The notes under the pieces: model-generated
Databases searched by the model: none
What the model was told of the DNA's origin: nothing
What the model saw: only the letters and a program-made list of their open reading frames with translations
Source of the DNA: Pseudomonas segetis
Lineage (GTDB): Bacteria; Pseudomonadota; Gammaproteobacteria; Pseudomonadales; Pseudomonadaceae
Direction: 5' to 3'
Assembly: GCF_900188155.1 (NCBI RefSeq)
Contig: NZ_FZOG01000001.1
Coordinates: forward strand, 891,104 to 955,103
DNA: 64,000 nt
Shown: positions 8,790 through 18,253 of the stretch, piece after piece
How positions within the stretch are numbered: the first letter of the stretch is position 1
Layout: every line of letters starts with the position of its first letter
Made by a program: the position numbers and the translations under genes

Positions 8790-9809
8790 GTGGATTTTCT
8801 TGCTGATTACGCAGGTTTCTTGGCCAAAACGGTCACTTTGGTGGTGGCGATCCTGATGGTGCTGGTGGCCATCGGTGCCGCGCGCAGCAAGGGCCGGCGT
8901 GCGCCTGGGCACCTGCAGATCAAAAAGCTCAATGACTTCTACAAGCAACTGCGCCATGGCCTTGAAGAGGCTGTGTTGACCAAGGACCAGCTCAAGCAGC
9001 GGCATAAGGCCGAGAGCAAGGCGGCCAAGCTGGAGAAGAAATCGCCAAGCAGCAAGCCTCGGGTATTCGTGCTGGATTTCGACGGAGATATCAAGGCCTC
9101 CGCAACCGAGAACCTGCGTCACGAAATCACAGCCTTGTTGAGTATTGCCACTGCCCAGGACGAGGTTGTACTGCGTCTGGAAAGTGGCGGTGGCATGGTT
9201 CACAGCTACGGGCTGGCTTCCTCGCAGTTAGTGCGCATCCGTGATGCGGGCGTGCCCTTGACCGTCTGCATCGACAAGGTTGCTGCCAGTGGTGGTTATA
9301 TGATGGCGTGCATTGGCGAGAAGATCATTTCTGCCCCATTTGCGCTTCTTGGTTCTATTGGCGTGGTCGCACAGTTACCCAATGTGCACCGCCTGCTGAA
9401 AAAGCATGAAATCGATTTTGAGGTACTCACCGCCGGTGAATACAAGCGCACCCTGACGGTCTTTGGTGAAAATACCGATAAGGGGCGGGAGAAGTTCCAG
9501 GACGATCTGGAAACTACGCACGAGCTGTTCAAAGGCTTTGTTTCACGTTATCGGCCGCAGCTTGATATTGATGCCATTGCCACTGGCGAGGTCTGGCTGG
9601 GCATGGCCGCTCAGGAAAAAATGCTGGTCGATGAGTTGAAGACCAGCGATGAGTACCTTGCCAGCCGGGCCAAGCAAGCCGAGTTGTTCCATCTGCATTT
9701 TTCGCAGAAGAAAAGCCTGCAGGAGCGTGTCGGGATTGGTGCCAGCATCGCCCTCGACAAGTTTGTTTTGAACTGGCTAAGCCGTCTCACTCAGCAGCGT
9801 TTCTGGTAA
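8790..9809 (+). CDS. sohB: SohB-type membrane-anchored S49 protease
   Basis: A 339-aa signal-peptide-peptidase-family protease. A single N-terminal transmembrane helix spans about 11-31, followed by a charged linker. The catalytic domain has nucleophile Ser167 (VAASGGYMM) and general base Lys219 (AGEYKRT). The 52-residue Ser-Lys spacing equals that of Bacillus SppA. It starts at GTG 8790, with GAGGGGA immediately upstream at 8779-8785. The family degrades membrane or translocated peptides on the periplasmic side. It precedes a quinone-reductase-like gene on the same strand after 68 bp. Confidence 0.92.
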   Translation: MDFLADYAGFLAKTVTLVVAILMVLVAIGAARSKGRRAPGHLQIKKLNDFYKQLRHGLEEAVLTKDQLKQRHKAESKAAKLEKKSPSSKPRVFVLDFDGDIKASATENLRHEITALLSIATAQDEVVLRLESGGGMVHSYGLASSQLVRIRDAGVPLTVCIDKVAASGGYMMACIGEKIISAPFALLGSIGVVAQLPNVHRLLKKHEIDFEVLTAGEYKRTLTVFGENTDKGREKFQDDLETTHELFKGFVSRYRPQLDIDAIATGEVWLGMAAQEKMLVDELKTSDEYLASRAKQAELFHLHFSQKKSLQERVGIGASIALDKFVLNWLSRLTQQRFW

Positions 9810-9877
9810 GCCTTGGACCTGCGCCAAAACAGCTGACGCTTGATTGATAACCCATGGATAGTTTCTGGAGAGTTGTG

Positions 9878-10867
9878 ATGACTAAGTTCAATGCGTTGAT
9901 TGCGCGGGAGAAGTCCGATGGTCAATTTGAGCAAGTGGTTGTTCAGCGCGACATAACCGACTTGCCGGCGGGTGATTTGTTGATTCGCGTCAAGTACTCC
10001 TCCGTCAACTTCAAGGATGCATTGTCCGCCAGCGGAAGCAAGGCGGTGACCAAGCATTTCCCGCACACCCCTGGCATCGATGCAGCCGGGGTCGTGGAGC
10101 ACTCCGGCGTCAGTGACTTCAAGGCCGGCGATGAAGTGATCGTCACCGGTTATGACCTCGGCATGAACACTGCGGGTGGTTTGGCTCAATACATTCGCAT
10201 TCCTGCAACCTGGGCGGTCAAGCGTCCGCAAGGCCTGAGCCTGCGCGAGTCCATGGTCCTGGGGACTGCTGGCCTCACGGCTGCGCTGTGCATTGATAAG
10301 TTGCAGTCGGTAGGCACCAACCCTGAGTCCGGACCTATCCTGGTTACCGGTGCCACGGGTGGCGTCGGCACTGTTGCAGTGTCGCTGTTGACCAAGCTTG
10401 GCTATAGCGTGACAGCTTCCACTGGCAAGGCTTGGCAGAGTGATTTTCTCAAAGCTCTCGGGGCCAGCGAGGTGGTATTGCGCAGCGAGCTTCAGCAAGG
10501 CGAAGAGCGACCGATGCTCAAGGCGCAGTGGGGCGGAGCCGTCGATACGGTTGGCGGTGCGATCCTGTGTAACCTGGTCAAGTCACTACGCTACGGTGCG
10601 AGTGTGGCCGCATGCGGCTTGACGGCGGGTGTCGACATGAATGGCACCGTGCTGCCGTTTATTCTACGTGGGGTCAATTTGCTTGGCGTTGACTCGGTGG
10701 AGTTGCCGCTGGCGGTGAAAACAGCGGTCTGGAACAAGCTGGCGAATGAGTGGAAGCTCGATACCCTGGACAACCTGGTGACAGAGATCAGCCTTGAGCA
10801 AGTGCCTGAAGCCTTGGCAAAGCTGCTTGAAGGCCAGATGGTCGGGCGCGTAGTGGTGGCCTTGTAG
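9878..10867 (+). CDS. acuI: MDR-family NADPH oxidoreductase, AcuI/YhdH type (probable acryloyl-CoA reductase)
   Basis: A 329-aa zinc-independent medium-chain reductase. The YhdH/AcuI subgroup is shown by YSSVNFKDALSASGSKAV, TPGIDAAGVV, GYDLGMNTAGGLAQY and the nucleotide-binding GATGGVGTVA. The subgroup reduces acryloyl-CoA to propionyl-CoA, which also detoxifies acrylate. ATG 9878 is preferred over ATG 9854 because GGAGAG lies 5-10 nt upstream of it and the extra eight residues are not family-like. The protein is cytoplasmic. The neighbour sohB is probably independent. Confidence 0.8.
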   Translation: MTKFNALIAREKSDGQFEQVVVQRDITDLPAGDLLIRVKYSSVNFKDALSASGSKAVTKHFPHTPGIDAAGVVEHSGVSDFKAGDEVIVTGYDLGMNTAGGLAQYIRIPATWAVKRPQGLSLRESMVLGTAGLTAALCIDKLQSVGTNPESGPILVTGATGGVGTVAVSLLTKLGYSVTASTGKAWQSDFLKALGASEVVLRSELQQGEERPMLKAQWGGAVDTVGGAILCNLVKSLRYGASVAACGLTAGVDMNGTVLPFILRGVNLLGVDSVELPLAVKTAVWNKLANEWKLDTLDNLVTEISLEQVPEALAKLLEGQMVGRVVVAL

Positions 10868-10936
10868 TTCAGTCGCCCAGGTCAGGCATTGGTATCGGCT
10901 GTGCTTCAAGCACAGCCGTTTGATGAAGAGCGAGCA

Positions 10937-11980
10937 TTATTGACGCTTTGAGGTTACTCGAAGGCGTTTGATCGAACGTTGGTGGGTGTTTTGTTTTTTC
11001 CATTGGCGAGGGCTTATGCCCGTCCAGCGTTGAAAGGCGCGTGAAAATGCGCTCAATTCCGAATAACCCAGTAGTTCGGCAAGCTGGGTCAGGCTGATTG
11101 AAGAGTCACGCAGGTAGCGCGTTGCCAAAGATTGTCGCGTTTGGTCGAGCAAGTCCTGGAATGAGGTTTGTTCTTCGGCCAGATAGCGCTGCAAGGTTCT
11201 GCTGCTAAGCATCATATAGTCAGCAACCTGTTCGATCGTGACACGGCCATTGGGCAGGAAATTACGCAGCAGTTGCTGCACGTAGCTGGGCAGTTCATTG
11301 ACTTGCAGCTCATCCAGGCTGTCCAAGTGCTTTTGCAGGACCTTGTGCAACTCCTCATCGGCAGAGCTCAAGGGCGTCTCCAGCAGCTTTGCGTCAAACA
11401 ACCAGGCGTTGTAGGGGCTGTTGAACTGAGGCGTCACATCCCAGGCGCGCCGGTAGCTGTTCAGGTTGGCGAGCGCTGCATGCTGCAACAGCACCCCTTG
11501 TGGTCGCCAGCGCGTGCCAAGCAGGGTACGCATCAGTTGAGCACCTACTGAAATGGCAAGTTCAGCCGCCTGGGGCAGGCCCAGTAAGTTCTGTTCTTCT
11601 GTGTGATAGCAGAGCAATACATGGTTGCCTTGAACTTCGATACGAACTTCGGCGGCGCCCATGTGCAGATGGAAGTAATTGCCAAGGTCACGCAGTGCAT
11701 CGCCAACATTGCGTGCATTGCGGATTAAGTAAATCAGCGGCCCAAATACACTGATACCCTGGTGCAGGCCATAGTGCAGGCCGAACAAGGCGTCATTGCT
11801 TCTTTGCGCGCTGATGTTCAGCAAGTTGACAAACTTGCGGTATGAAATCATCGATTCCTGGCTTTCGAGGACATCGGCGGGCAGCTTGGCTTCAGCGAGA
11901 AGCGCGCTGGGATCCAGCCCCTTGCTGAGGGCGAATTCGTGGTAACCCGATAACACAGAGGCGCGTGCAAAGTCAGTCAT
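10937..11980 (-). CDS. AraC-family transcriptional regulator
   Basis: A 347-aa regulator with an N-terminal arabinose-binding-like sensor domain of the OruR/ArgR-like group (about 20-210) and a C-terminal double helix-turn-helix (about 245-335). Typical residues are TIEQVADYMMLSSRTLQRYL and LTQLAELLGYSELSAFSRAF. The effector is unknown. It is transcribed away from the octaheme cytochrome gene across a shared 369-bp region, so control of that gene is possible. It could equally regulate the acuI-like gene, with which it is convergent. Confidence 0.85.
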   Translation of the reverse strand: MTDFARASVLSGYHEFALSKGLDPSALLAEAKLPADVLESQESMISYRKFVNLLNISAQRSNDALFGLHYGLHQGISVFGPLIYLIRNARNVGDALRDLGNYFHLHMGAAEVRIEVQGNHVLLCYHTEEQNLLGLPQAAELAISVGAQLMRTLLGTRWRPQGVLLQHAALANLNSYRRAWDVTPQFNSPYNAWLFDAKLLETPLSSADEELHKVLQKHLDSLDELQVNELPSYVQQLLRNFLPNGRVTIEQVADYMMLSSRTLQRYLAEEQTSFQDLLDQTRQSLATRYLRDSSISLTQLAELLGYSELSAFSRAFQRWTGISPRQWKKQNTHQRSIKRLRVTSKRQ

Positions 11981-12349
11981 ACCTTGGCCATTTATTGTTT
12001 TATCTGGTGGTCAGGCAAAAAGTTGCTAAACCCTATTCTCTGGCTTTGCTTGGGCAATTTCCTGGCCAGGTGCAGAACCATTGAGCAAAATGAAGTGCCC
12101 ATAATTCACACCGCGTATTGCGGTATCGCACGGCCTTGGCCAGCTGCTTTCAAGCGAATTGAGGTGGCGCTAATAGTCTAGTTGTTGTCATTTAATGTCA
12201 AGTTTTAGGTTGATTTACAGGGCGCAGAACTCCATGCGCAAAATGTTGCTGAGTAAAGCTTGCAAACGCAATGAAGTGACTATTCAATCGGCGACAGGAC
12301 GCACTGATGATTCAATGGGTTAGCTCCCCAGCATAATAAGGATTAGGTT
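11981..12349. other. Divergent intergenic region, regulator / octaheme cytochrome
   Basis: 369 bp between divergently transcribed AraC-regulator and cytochrome genes. It is comparatively AT-rich and presumably carries both promoters and a regulator site. No repeat or palindrome stood out and no gene is supported. Confidence 0.4.
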
Positions 12350-14653
12350 TTGTTTTACGCTCGCACTTTGCTGATTGGTTTGCTGATGGTCGCGCTGGGA
12401 AATACCCCCCTGTTGGCAAATGAGTCACCCGCTCCGGCTATGGCTCAACATTCCGAAGGCTATGCAGCAGAGGGTGCATGCGATGCTTGCCACACTCAGC
12501 AGGTCAAAGACTGGAAAGGCTCCGACCATGATTGGGCGATGCGCAAGGCCACGGCAGAGAGTGTCCTGGGTAATTTCAATAACGCGACCTTTAAAGATGG
12601 CGACGTAAAGGCGCGATTCTTTAAGCGCGACAACAAGTACTTCGTCAATATCGAAGGTGAAGACGGCAAGCTCAAGGATTTCGAGATTGCCTACACCTTT
12701 GGTCACGATCCCTTGCAGCAGTATCTGGTCGAGCTTGATCGCGGCCGCTTGCAAAGCCTGACTATCGCTTGGGATGCCCGCACCAAGGCTGCGGGTGGCC
12801 AGCGGTGGTTTTCTTTGTATCCAGGGCAGAAGTTCACGCCTGATGACGGGCTGCATTGGACGGGCCGTTATCAAAACTGGAATGCGATGTGCGCAGATTG
12901 CCATTCAAGCAACCTGCAAAAAAACTACGACGACAAAACCGACTCGTTCGCGACCACCTGGCATGAGCAGAATGTGGGCTGCCAAAGCTGCCATGGTCCG
13001 GGACAAGCGCACGTCGATTGGGCAGGCAAGCTCAAAGCGCAGTCCCCTACAGAGCAAAGCTACAGCTCGGCTGCGGATATCGGATTGTCGGTCGACTTCA
13101 AAAAACTGGGCAGCCACGGCCTGGTCGAGCAATGTGCACGCTGCCACAGTCGTCGCCAGTCATTGGATGTGGGGCCGGCTCCTGGGGAGCCGCTGTTGAA
13201 CGCCATGTTGCCGTCGACCTTGCGTCCGGATCTTTATCATGCCGATGGCCAGATTGACGGCGAGGTCTATGTCTATGGCTCATTCACCCAAAGCAAAATG
13301 TTTGCGGCCGGGGTGACATGCACGGATTGCCACAACCCCCACAGCAACAAGGTCAAGATTGAAGGCAATGGCCTGTGCCTGCAGTGCCATACCGAAACTC
13401 CGCCAGAGCGCTTTCCAAGCCTGCGGGCGAAAAACTACGATACCCCTGAGCACCATCATCACCCGGTTGGTTCAGAAGGCGCTCAGTGTGTTAACTGCCA
13501 CATGCCGAGCAAGACCTACATGGTGGTCGACCCCCGGCGTGACCACAGCTTCCGTATTCCACGCCCCGACCTGGATGAGGTTACCGGCAGTCCGGATGCT
13601 TGCACGGCATGTCATACCGATCAAAAGCCGAAGTGGGCCGCTGATGCGATCAAGGGTTGGTTTGGTAAACCTGCGTTACCCACCCATTATGGTGAGGCCT
13701 TCCAGGCTGTGCGCCAGGGCCATCCGGATTCGATTAGCCAACTGGCTGGCTTGATTGCCGACATGGGCAAACCTGAAATCGTACGGGCAACGGCAGCTGA
13801 TCAGCTTTCGAACCTGGGCGCGCCAGCTGTCTCGGCACTGGAGCCTGCTCTCAAGGATGACAGTGCCTGGGTGCGCGCCAGTGCAGCTTCAGGCTTTGTC
13901 GGCTTGGCCCCTGTCGATCGGGTCAAGCATCTGTTGCCGCTCATGGATGACCCGCATTTGGCCGTCAGAGATGAAGCCGTGCGCGCCCTGGCCGGTATTC
14001 CACTGATCGCACTGCCCAAGGATCGCCGCGAAGACTTCCAGGCTGCGCTGAAGGATTATGAAAAACGCTTGCGCGGCAATGCCGATCTGCCAGGCAATCG
14101 CCTTAACCTTGCAGTGCTGATGGAGCGCCAGGGACGTGTACTTGAGGCGCTTGAACAGTACCGTGAAGCATTGAAGCTTGATCCTTACTTCTCGCCAGCG
14201 CGGGTTAACCTGGTGACACTGGCGAATAACAACCTGCGCCAGGACGAGGCGATCAAGGCGCTGCGCGAAGGCCTGGCGCTGCCTGATATGCCCAAGGGGG
14301 ATCACGGCAACCTGGCCTATATGTTCGCCTTGTTGCTGGTCGAGTCAGGCAAGCCGGAGGAGGGCTTGAAGTGGATGAGTACTGCCGCCGAGGAGCTGCC
14401 TGATAATCCGCGAGTCCTGTACAACCAGGGGTTGCTCTACATGAAGCTCCAGCAACCTGAACAGGCGGTCAAAGCACTGGAGGCGAGCAATGCGCGAAAC
14501 CCCAATGATGCGGATGTGCTCTACGCATTGCTGTTTTTGAATGCCACGTCGGGCAATCGTGAAAAAGCTGCTGAATACTTCCAGCGCATGCAGCAGGTTG
14601 CACCGAACGACCCACGCTTGCAGCAACTGCAGAAGCAGGGCGGTCCACGCTAG
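12350..14653 (+). CDS. Exported octaheme cytochrome c with HEAT and TPR repeats
   Basis: A 767-aa multidomain protein. A signal peptide (about 1-24, ending LLANES) is followed by eight CxxCH haem sites beginning at residues 44, 181, 211, 262, 324, 343, 380 and 418, all within the first 425 residues. HEAT-like alpha repeats lie at about 440-560, and at least four TPR units at about 585-760. The cytochrome part resembles the cytochrome c554/octaheme reductase-like group, often loosely annotated as nitrite reductase; no catalytic lysine or other signature was assigned. It starts at TTG 12350 with AAGGA 7 nt upstream. It is periplasmic. A redox or electron-transfer role with protein-docking repeats is inferred. 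Confidence 0.8.
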   Translation: MFYARTLLIGLLMVALGNTPLLANESPAPAMAQHSEGYAAEGACDACHTQQVKDWKGSDHDWAMRKATAESVLGNFNNATFKDGDVKARFFKRDNKYFVNIEGEDGKLKDFEIAYTFGHDPLQQYLVELDRGRLQSLTIAWDARTKAAGGQRWFSLYPGQKFTPDDGLHWTGRYQNWNAMCADCHSSNLQKNYDDKTDSFATTWHEQNVGCQSCHGPGQAHVDWAGKLKAQSPTEQSYSSAADIGLSVDFKKLGSHGLVEQCARCHSRRQSLDVGPAPGEPLLNAMLPSTLRPDLYHADGQIDGEVYVYGSFTQSKMFAAGVTCTDCHNPHSNKVKIEGNGLCLQCHTETPPERFPSLRAKNYDTPEHHHHPVGSEGAQCVNCHMPSKTYMVVDPRRDHSFRIPRPDLDEVTGSPDACTACHTDQKPKWAADAIKGWFGKPALPTHYGEAFQAVRQGHPDSISQLAGLIADMGKPEIVRATAADQLSNLGAPAVSALEPALKDDSAWVRASAASGFVGLAPVDRVKHLLPLMDDPHLAVRDEAVRALAGIPLIALPKDRREDFQAALKDYEKRLRGNADLPGNRLNLAVLMERQGRVLEALEQYREALKLDPYFSPARVNLVTLANNNLRQDEAIKALREGLALPDMPKGDHGNLAYMFALLLVESGKPEEGLKWMSTAAEELPDNPRVLYNQGLLYMKLQQPEQAVKALEASNARNPNDADVLYALLFLNATSGNREKAAEYFQRMQQVAPNDPRLQQLQKQGGPR

Positions 14654-14657
14654 GGCA

Positions 14658-14692
14658 GCTTGCAAGCTTGCTCAAATGGCAAGCCTGCAAGC
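14658..14692. terminator. Intercistronic hairpin between convergent haem-protein genes
   Basis: The imperfect inverted repeat GCTTGCAAGCTTGC / GCAAGCCTGCAAGC has a 7-nt loop and a single mismatch. It has no T-run, so it may be a weak terminator or an mRNA 3'-end stabiliser shared by the two convergent genes. Confidence 0.5.
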
Positions 14693-14715
14693 GAACGGCT
14701 ATTTATGGATGACGC

Positions 14716-15144
14716 CTAGGATTGCGCGGCTCGGCGGTTGGCGCTGGCTTGGACCACCCGTTCAGCCGGAACCCGCAATTGTCGCAAGAGATACTCCGCG
14801 AAGGGGGCAGGGTAGCCTTGTCGTTCTATGGCAAGCTTCATGCAGTGCAGCCAGGCTTCGCTGTGAGCCTGGTCGATTGGCCACTTGGCATGGAATGCCG
14901 GGATTGAGATCGAGCCGTATTTTTCGCTATACAGCCTGGGCCCGCCCAACCAGCCGCTTAGAAAGCATGCGAGCTTGTCGCGCGCCATATCCAGGCTGGC
15001 AGGATGCATTGCCCGCACCTCTCCAGCTTTTGGCTCGCTGTCCAGCAGCAGGTAAAAGTCATCGACCAGTCTACGTATACCTTCAATACCGCCGGCTGCC
15101 TGGTAAGAGGCATCGGCGTTGCCGTATTGGTTTGCTGTGGTCAT
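14716..15144 (-). CDS. Group II truncated haemoglobin
   Basis: A 142-aa 2-over-2 globin. The proximal F8 histidine is His85 (FHAKWPI). The group II hallmark Trp at G8 is Trp98 (EAWLHCM), and B10 is Tyr31 (DDFYLLL). Group II members bind oxygen, NO and related ligands and are linked to nitrosative and oxidative stress. ATG 15144 is chosen; an upstream TTG would add 22 residues that do not look like globin. AGGA lies 11 nt upstream. It is convergent with the octaheme cytochrome, 62 bp away. The protein is cytoplasmic. Confidence 0.9.
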   Translation of the reverse strand: MTTANQYGNADASYQAAGGIEGIRRLVDDFYLLLDSEPKAGEVRAMHPASLDMARDKLACFLSGWLGGPRLYSEKYGSISIPAFHAKWPIDQAHSEAWLHCMKLAIERQGYPAPFAEYLLRQLRVPAERVVQASANRRAAQS

Positions 15145-15256
15145 GGCAATGAATGTCCTAGTTTCAGCGTTGTGCAGCCTCTGGCGCGGTTGTTTGCGAT
15201 TAGAGGCCAATTGCAGTCTATGCTCAGAGCATTAGCCTAAATCAGGGAGCCGGCAC

Positions 15257-15439
15257 ATGGGATCTAAAATTTTTGGACTGATAATTCTGGCCCTGGATAT
15301 CTGGGCAATCATCAATATCGTCAAGAGTAATACCGATACCGGCAAGAAGATATTGTGGGTCATCCTGGTGCTGTTATTGCCAGTTGTTGGCTTGATTATC
15401 TGGGCGATCATGGGGCCGCGAGGCAACGTCAAGCTATAA
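15257..15439 (+). CDS. Small PLDc_N-domain membrane protein
   Basis: A 60-aa protein made of two transmembrane helices (about 5-22 and 31-52). It carries the PLDc_N motif found at the N-terminus of cardiolipin synthases: aspartate-tryptophan in the first helix (LDIWAI), LLPVVGLIIWAIMGPRG in the second. No phospholipase domain follows. AGGGAG lies 7 nt before the ATG. It converges on ogt, with coding ends overlapping by 6 bp. The function of these free-standing PLDc_N mini-proteins is unknown. Confidence 0.8.
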   Translation: MGSKIFGLIILALDIWAIINIVKSNTDTGKKILWVILVLLLPVVGLIIWAIMGPRGNVKL

Positions 15440-15937
15440 GGACAGCAGCGCCTGCTCGGGGAATGAGGCACCTTCCAGGGCGAGCAACTGCGCCTTGCGC
15501 TGCAGGCCGCCAGCATAGCCGGTGAGGCTGCCGTCGCGACCTATGACGCGGTGGCAGGGAATGATCACCGAAATCGGGTTGGCACCGTTCGCCGTGCCCA
15601 CCGCGCGCACGGCCTTGGGCTTGCCAATCTGTTCGGCGAGCCGGCTGTAAAAGCTGGTTTGGCCGTAGGGAATAGCTTGCAGGGCTTTCCACACACTTTG
15701 CTGAAAAACCGTGCCTTGGGGCGACAGGCGCAGGTCGAAGCGTCGGCGTCGTCCGGCAAAGTATTCATCCAGTTGCAGGCACACATCATCGAACTGTCTG
15801 GCTGCAAATTGCCAGTCTTCACCGATGTTCCATGGATGCCGCGGTACATCCATCAATAGTTGTTGAAGGCCTTTGTCGTCGCCACTGAGAAACAAGCGGC
15901 CGATTGGGCTGTCGTGGTATCGGTAGAACACCGTCAT
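15434..15937 (-). CDS. ogt: Methylated-DNA--protein-cysteine methyltransferase
   Basis: A 167-aa suicide repair protein that transfers O6-alkyl groups from guanine to its active-site cysteine. The IPCHRV signature with Cys128 is present, preceded by the DNA-binding FQQSVWKALQAIPYGQTSFYSRLA helix-turn-helix (key residues VWKAL, IPYG, SY/FYS). The start ATG overlaps the alkA stop by 4 bp (ATGA). The two repair genes therefore form an operon with alkA first. There is no regulatory Ada domain, so the ogt type is favoured over ada. Confidence 0.93.
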   Translation of the reverse strand: MTVFYRYHDSPIGRLFLSGDDKGLQQLLMDVPRHPWNIGEDWQFAARQFDDVCLQLDEYFAGRRRRFDLRLSPQGTVFQQSVWKALQAIPYGQTSFYSRLAEQIGKPKAVRAVGTANGANPISVIIPCHRVIGRDGSLTGYAGGLQRKAQLLALEGASFPEQALLSL

Positions 15938-16821
15938 AACTCCGAATAGTTTTGCCACAGATAGGCCGCTGCATAGGCTCGCCAGGGTCGCCATGCCTGG
16001 GCATGGGCCTGCAACTGCCGGGCGCTGATACCTTGCTCTCCCCAGATTGGAGCCTTGAGCAGGCCCAGGTCGCTGGCAGGAAATGCATCGGGTTCGCCGA
16101 ACGCACGCAAGGCAATATATTCCGCGGTCCACGGGCCAATGCCGGGCAGGGCGCAGAGCTTTTCGACCAAGGCGAGGTAACCCTGCTGCATACTCAGGTT
16201 CAATTCTCCGCTTGCTATCTGCCCAGCAAAATATTGCAGTGTCTGGACACGTTTGCCGGGCATGCCGATACCTTCAAGGTTCGCCTCTGCGATGGCGCGG
16301 GGCGATGGGAACAGTCGCTCAATGCCTTGTGGATTGCTACCGCTCAGGGGTTCGCCCAGGCGGCTGACCAATCGGCCGGTCACGGTGACGGCAGCCTTTA
16401 CCGTAACCTGTTGGCCCACGATTGTGCGCACCGCTTGTTCAAACGGATCGAAGGCAATGGGCAGGCGCAGCCCAGGCATTCGCTCGACCAACTGAGCAAC
16501 ATGCGGGTCGCTGCTGAAGTGTCGGGCGATTGCCAGAGGGTCGGCATCCAGGTCAAACATGCGTCGAACGCGCAGGGTTAATTCGTCGGTGCAGCCAAGC
16601 GCCGATGGGCTAAAGCTGAGCTTGAGGGCATTTTGCTGCGTCAGCGGCTCGATCTTGAACCAGCCGCAGTGAGCGCCGAGTTGGAAACTGCGCGTATAGC
16701 TGTTATCGCTCAGGTGTTCGACCCCCGTGAGCTTGCGCAGAGCAAAATGTGCATGGAACTGTTGCCAGTTCCATGGCGGGTTGTAAGTCAGCAACACGGC
16801 TGAGTCGTTGATGGTTTGCAT
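15934..16821 (-). CDS. alkA: DNA-3-methyladenine glycosylase II (AlkA-type, HhH-GPD)
   Basis: A 295-aa base-excision glycosylase. An AlkA N-terminal beta domain (about 1-100) precedes a helix-hairpin-helix CALPGIGPWTAEYIALRAFG and catalytic Asp in FPASDLGL. It excises alkylated purines from DNA. The start is set at ATG 16821 (MQTINDS), which matches the usual beginning; a TTG 48 bp upstream is unlikely. It is translationally coupled to ogt through an ATGA overlap. The divergent neighbour speE is presumably independent. Confidence 0.92.
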   Translation of the reverse strand: MQTINDSAVLLTYNPPWNWQQFHAHFALRKLTGVEHLSDNSYTRSFQLGAHCGWFKIEPLTQQNALKLSFSPSALGCTDELTLRVRRMFDLDADPLAIARHFSSDPHVAQLVERMPGLRLPIAFDPFEQAVRTIVGQQVTVKAAVTVTGRLVSRLGEPLSGSNPQGIERLFPSPRAIAEANLEGIGMPGKRVQTLQYFAGQIASGELNLSMQQGYLALVEKLCALPGIGPWTAEYIALRAFGEPDAFPASDLGLLKAPIWGEQGISARQLQAHAQAWRPWRAYAAAYLWQNYSEL

Positions 16822-17052
16822 TACCTGACAATACCTTTGTGGGGTTGTTTTGTCAGGGGCTAAACGCAATCGAGGTTCGACCTGTCATAAGGCGCAACGT
16901 AGAATAGCGACCTTGATCTGTTTGACCGCTACCATGGCCGGTAATCGCGCAGGCTGAGGCCACTACCGCGATATCGGTTTTCGTTGATTTTTCTCGACAT
17001 CCGCCGCAGTTACGGATGTCAGTCATGTTCTGAGTTTGCCAGGAGCACGCCC

Positions 17053-17922
17053 TTGTCCGATTATCAAGAAACCCTTTACCCAGGCTACGGCCAGCGCTTT
17101 GCAATGGATAAACTGCTGCACGAGGTTCGCACTGAACATCAGCATTTGGTGATCTTTGAAAATGCCCGCATGGGCCGGGTAATGGCACTTGATGGCGTGA
17201 TTCAGACCACTGAAGCTGATGAGTTCATCTACCACGAAATGCTCACCCATGTTCCTATCCTCGCCCATGGCCTGGCCAAGCGGGTCTTGATCATCGGTGG
17301 AGGTGATGGCGGCATGCTGCGTGAAGTGTGCAAGCACGATACGGTCGAGCACATCACCATGGTTGAAATCGATGGCACCGTGGTCGATATGTGCAAGGAG
17401 TTCCTGCCCAATCACTCCAGCGGCGCCTATGACGACCCACGGTTAAACCTGGTCATTGATGATGGCATGCGCTTTGTTGCCACCACCGAAGAAAAATTCG
17501 ACGTGATCATTTCCGACTCGACTGACCCCATAGGTCCGGGCGAAGTGCTGTTTTCTGAAAACTTCTACCAGGCCTGTCGCCGTTGCTTGAACGATGGCGG
17601 CATCCTGGTTACACAAAACGGCACGCCCTTTATGCAACTGTCGGAAGTGCAAACCACAGCAGGGCGCATGAATGGCTTGTTCAGCGACTGGCATTTCTAC
17701 ATGGCGGCGGTGCCGACCTATATCGGCGGCAGCATGACATTTGCCTGGGGCAGTACTGATCCTTCGTACCGAAAGGTTTCGCTGGAGACCTTGTGCGCGC
17801 GCTTCTCCGGTAGTGGCATTGTGACTCGCTATTACAATCCGGCGATTCACATCGGCGCGTTTGCCTTGCCGCAGTACGTGTTGCAGGCGATCAACAAGCC
17901 CAGCAATGACTGTATTGAGTAA
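17053..17922 (+). CDS. speE: Spermidine synthase
   Basis: A 289-aa aminopropyltransferase that makes spermidine from putrescine and decarboxylated S-adenosylmethionine. It has the N-terminal [13 protein letters not shown], the active-site [15 protein letters not shown], the nucleotide-binding [13 protein letters not shown] and the catalytic [16 protein letters not shown] motif (DSTDP). The start is TTG 17053 with AGGAG 7 nt upstream; the upstream residues in frame are not SpeE-like. A terminator follows immediately. The protein is cytoplasmic. Confidence 0.95.
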   Translation: MSDYQETLYPGYGQRFAMDKLLHEVRTEHQHLVIFENARMGRVMALDGVIQTTEADEFIYHEMLTHVPILAHGLAKRVLIIGGGDGGMLREVCKHDTVEHITMVEIDGTVVDMCKEFLPNHSSGAYDDPRLNLVIDDGMRFVATTEEKFDVIISDSTDPIGPGEVLFSENFYQACRRCLNDGGILVTQNGTPFMQLSEVQTTAGRMNGLFSDWHFYMAAVPTYIGGSMTFAWGSTDPSYRKVSLETLCARFSGSGIVTRYYNPAIHIGAFALPQYVLQAINKPSNDCIE

Positions 17923-17936
17923 CTTCCAAGCAATAC

Positions 17937-17962
17937 AAAGGGCCTGCCAAGGCCCTTTTTTG
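17937..17962 (+). terminator. Rho-independent terminator of speE
   Basis: An AAAGGGCC / GGCCCTTT stem with a 6-nt loop runs directly into six Ts, 15 bp after the speE stop. Confidence 0.9.
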
Positions 17963-18253
17963 TGGGTCAATGCCAAGCAGAAACAAATTGTGCCAGCGCT
18001 GCGGTTAGAAATGCAGGGCAAAAAACGGAATTTTCACACTTGCAGCCAGTGGCTTGAATTATTCTCAGCACCGCCCAGAGGCGCTGCGCAGGACGTTCTA
18101 GCGCCTGTGGCAAGAGTCAGTGTTTAACCAGGTTGAATCTATTCACAGGTTTTGTGCCCCCGCTTGGGCTGGCGCACCTGTTACCGCGCAGCCTGCATGA
18201 AACCAAGGTGCTGACGTCAGTTATCAATGTTTGCTTAACGGATTTGGAACTAC
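17963..18253. other. Intergenic region upstream of the LtaS-like gene
   Basis: About 290 bp after the speE terminator with no supported gene. It presumably contains the promoter of the sulfatase gene; no clear -35/-10 pair or operator was found. Confidence 0.4.

Noticed and set aside
12350..14653. Calling the octaheme protein an ammonia-forming nitrite reductase
   Set aside because: No CxxCK haem or other defining signature was identified; all eight sites are CxxCH and the repeats are unlike NrfA.
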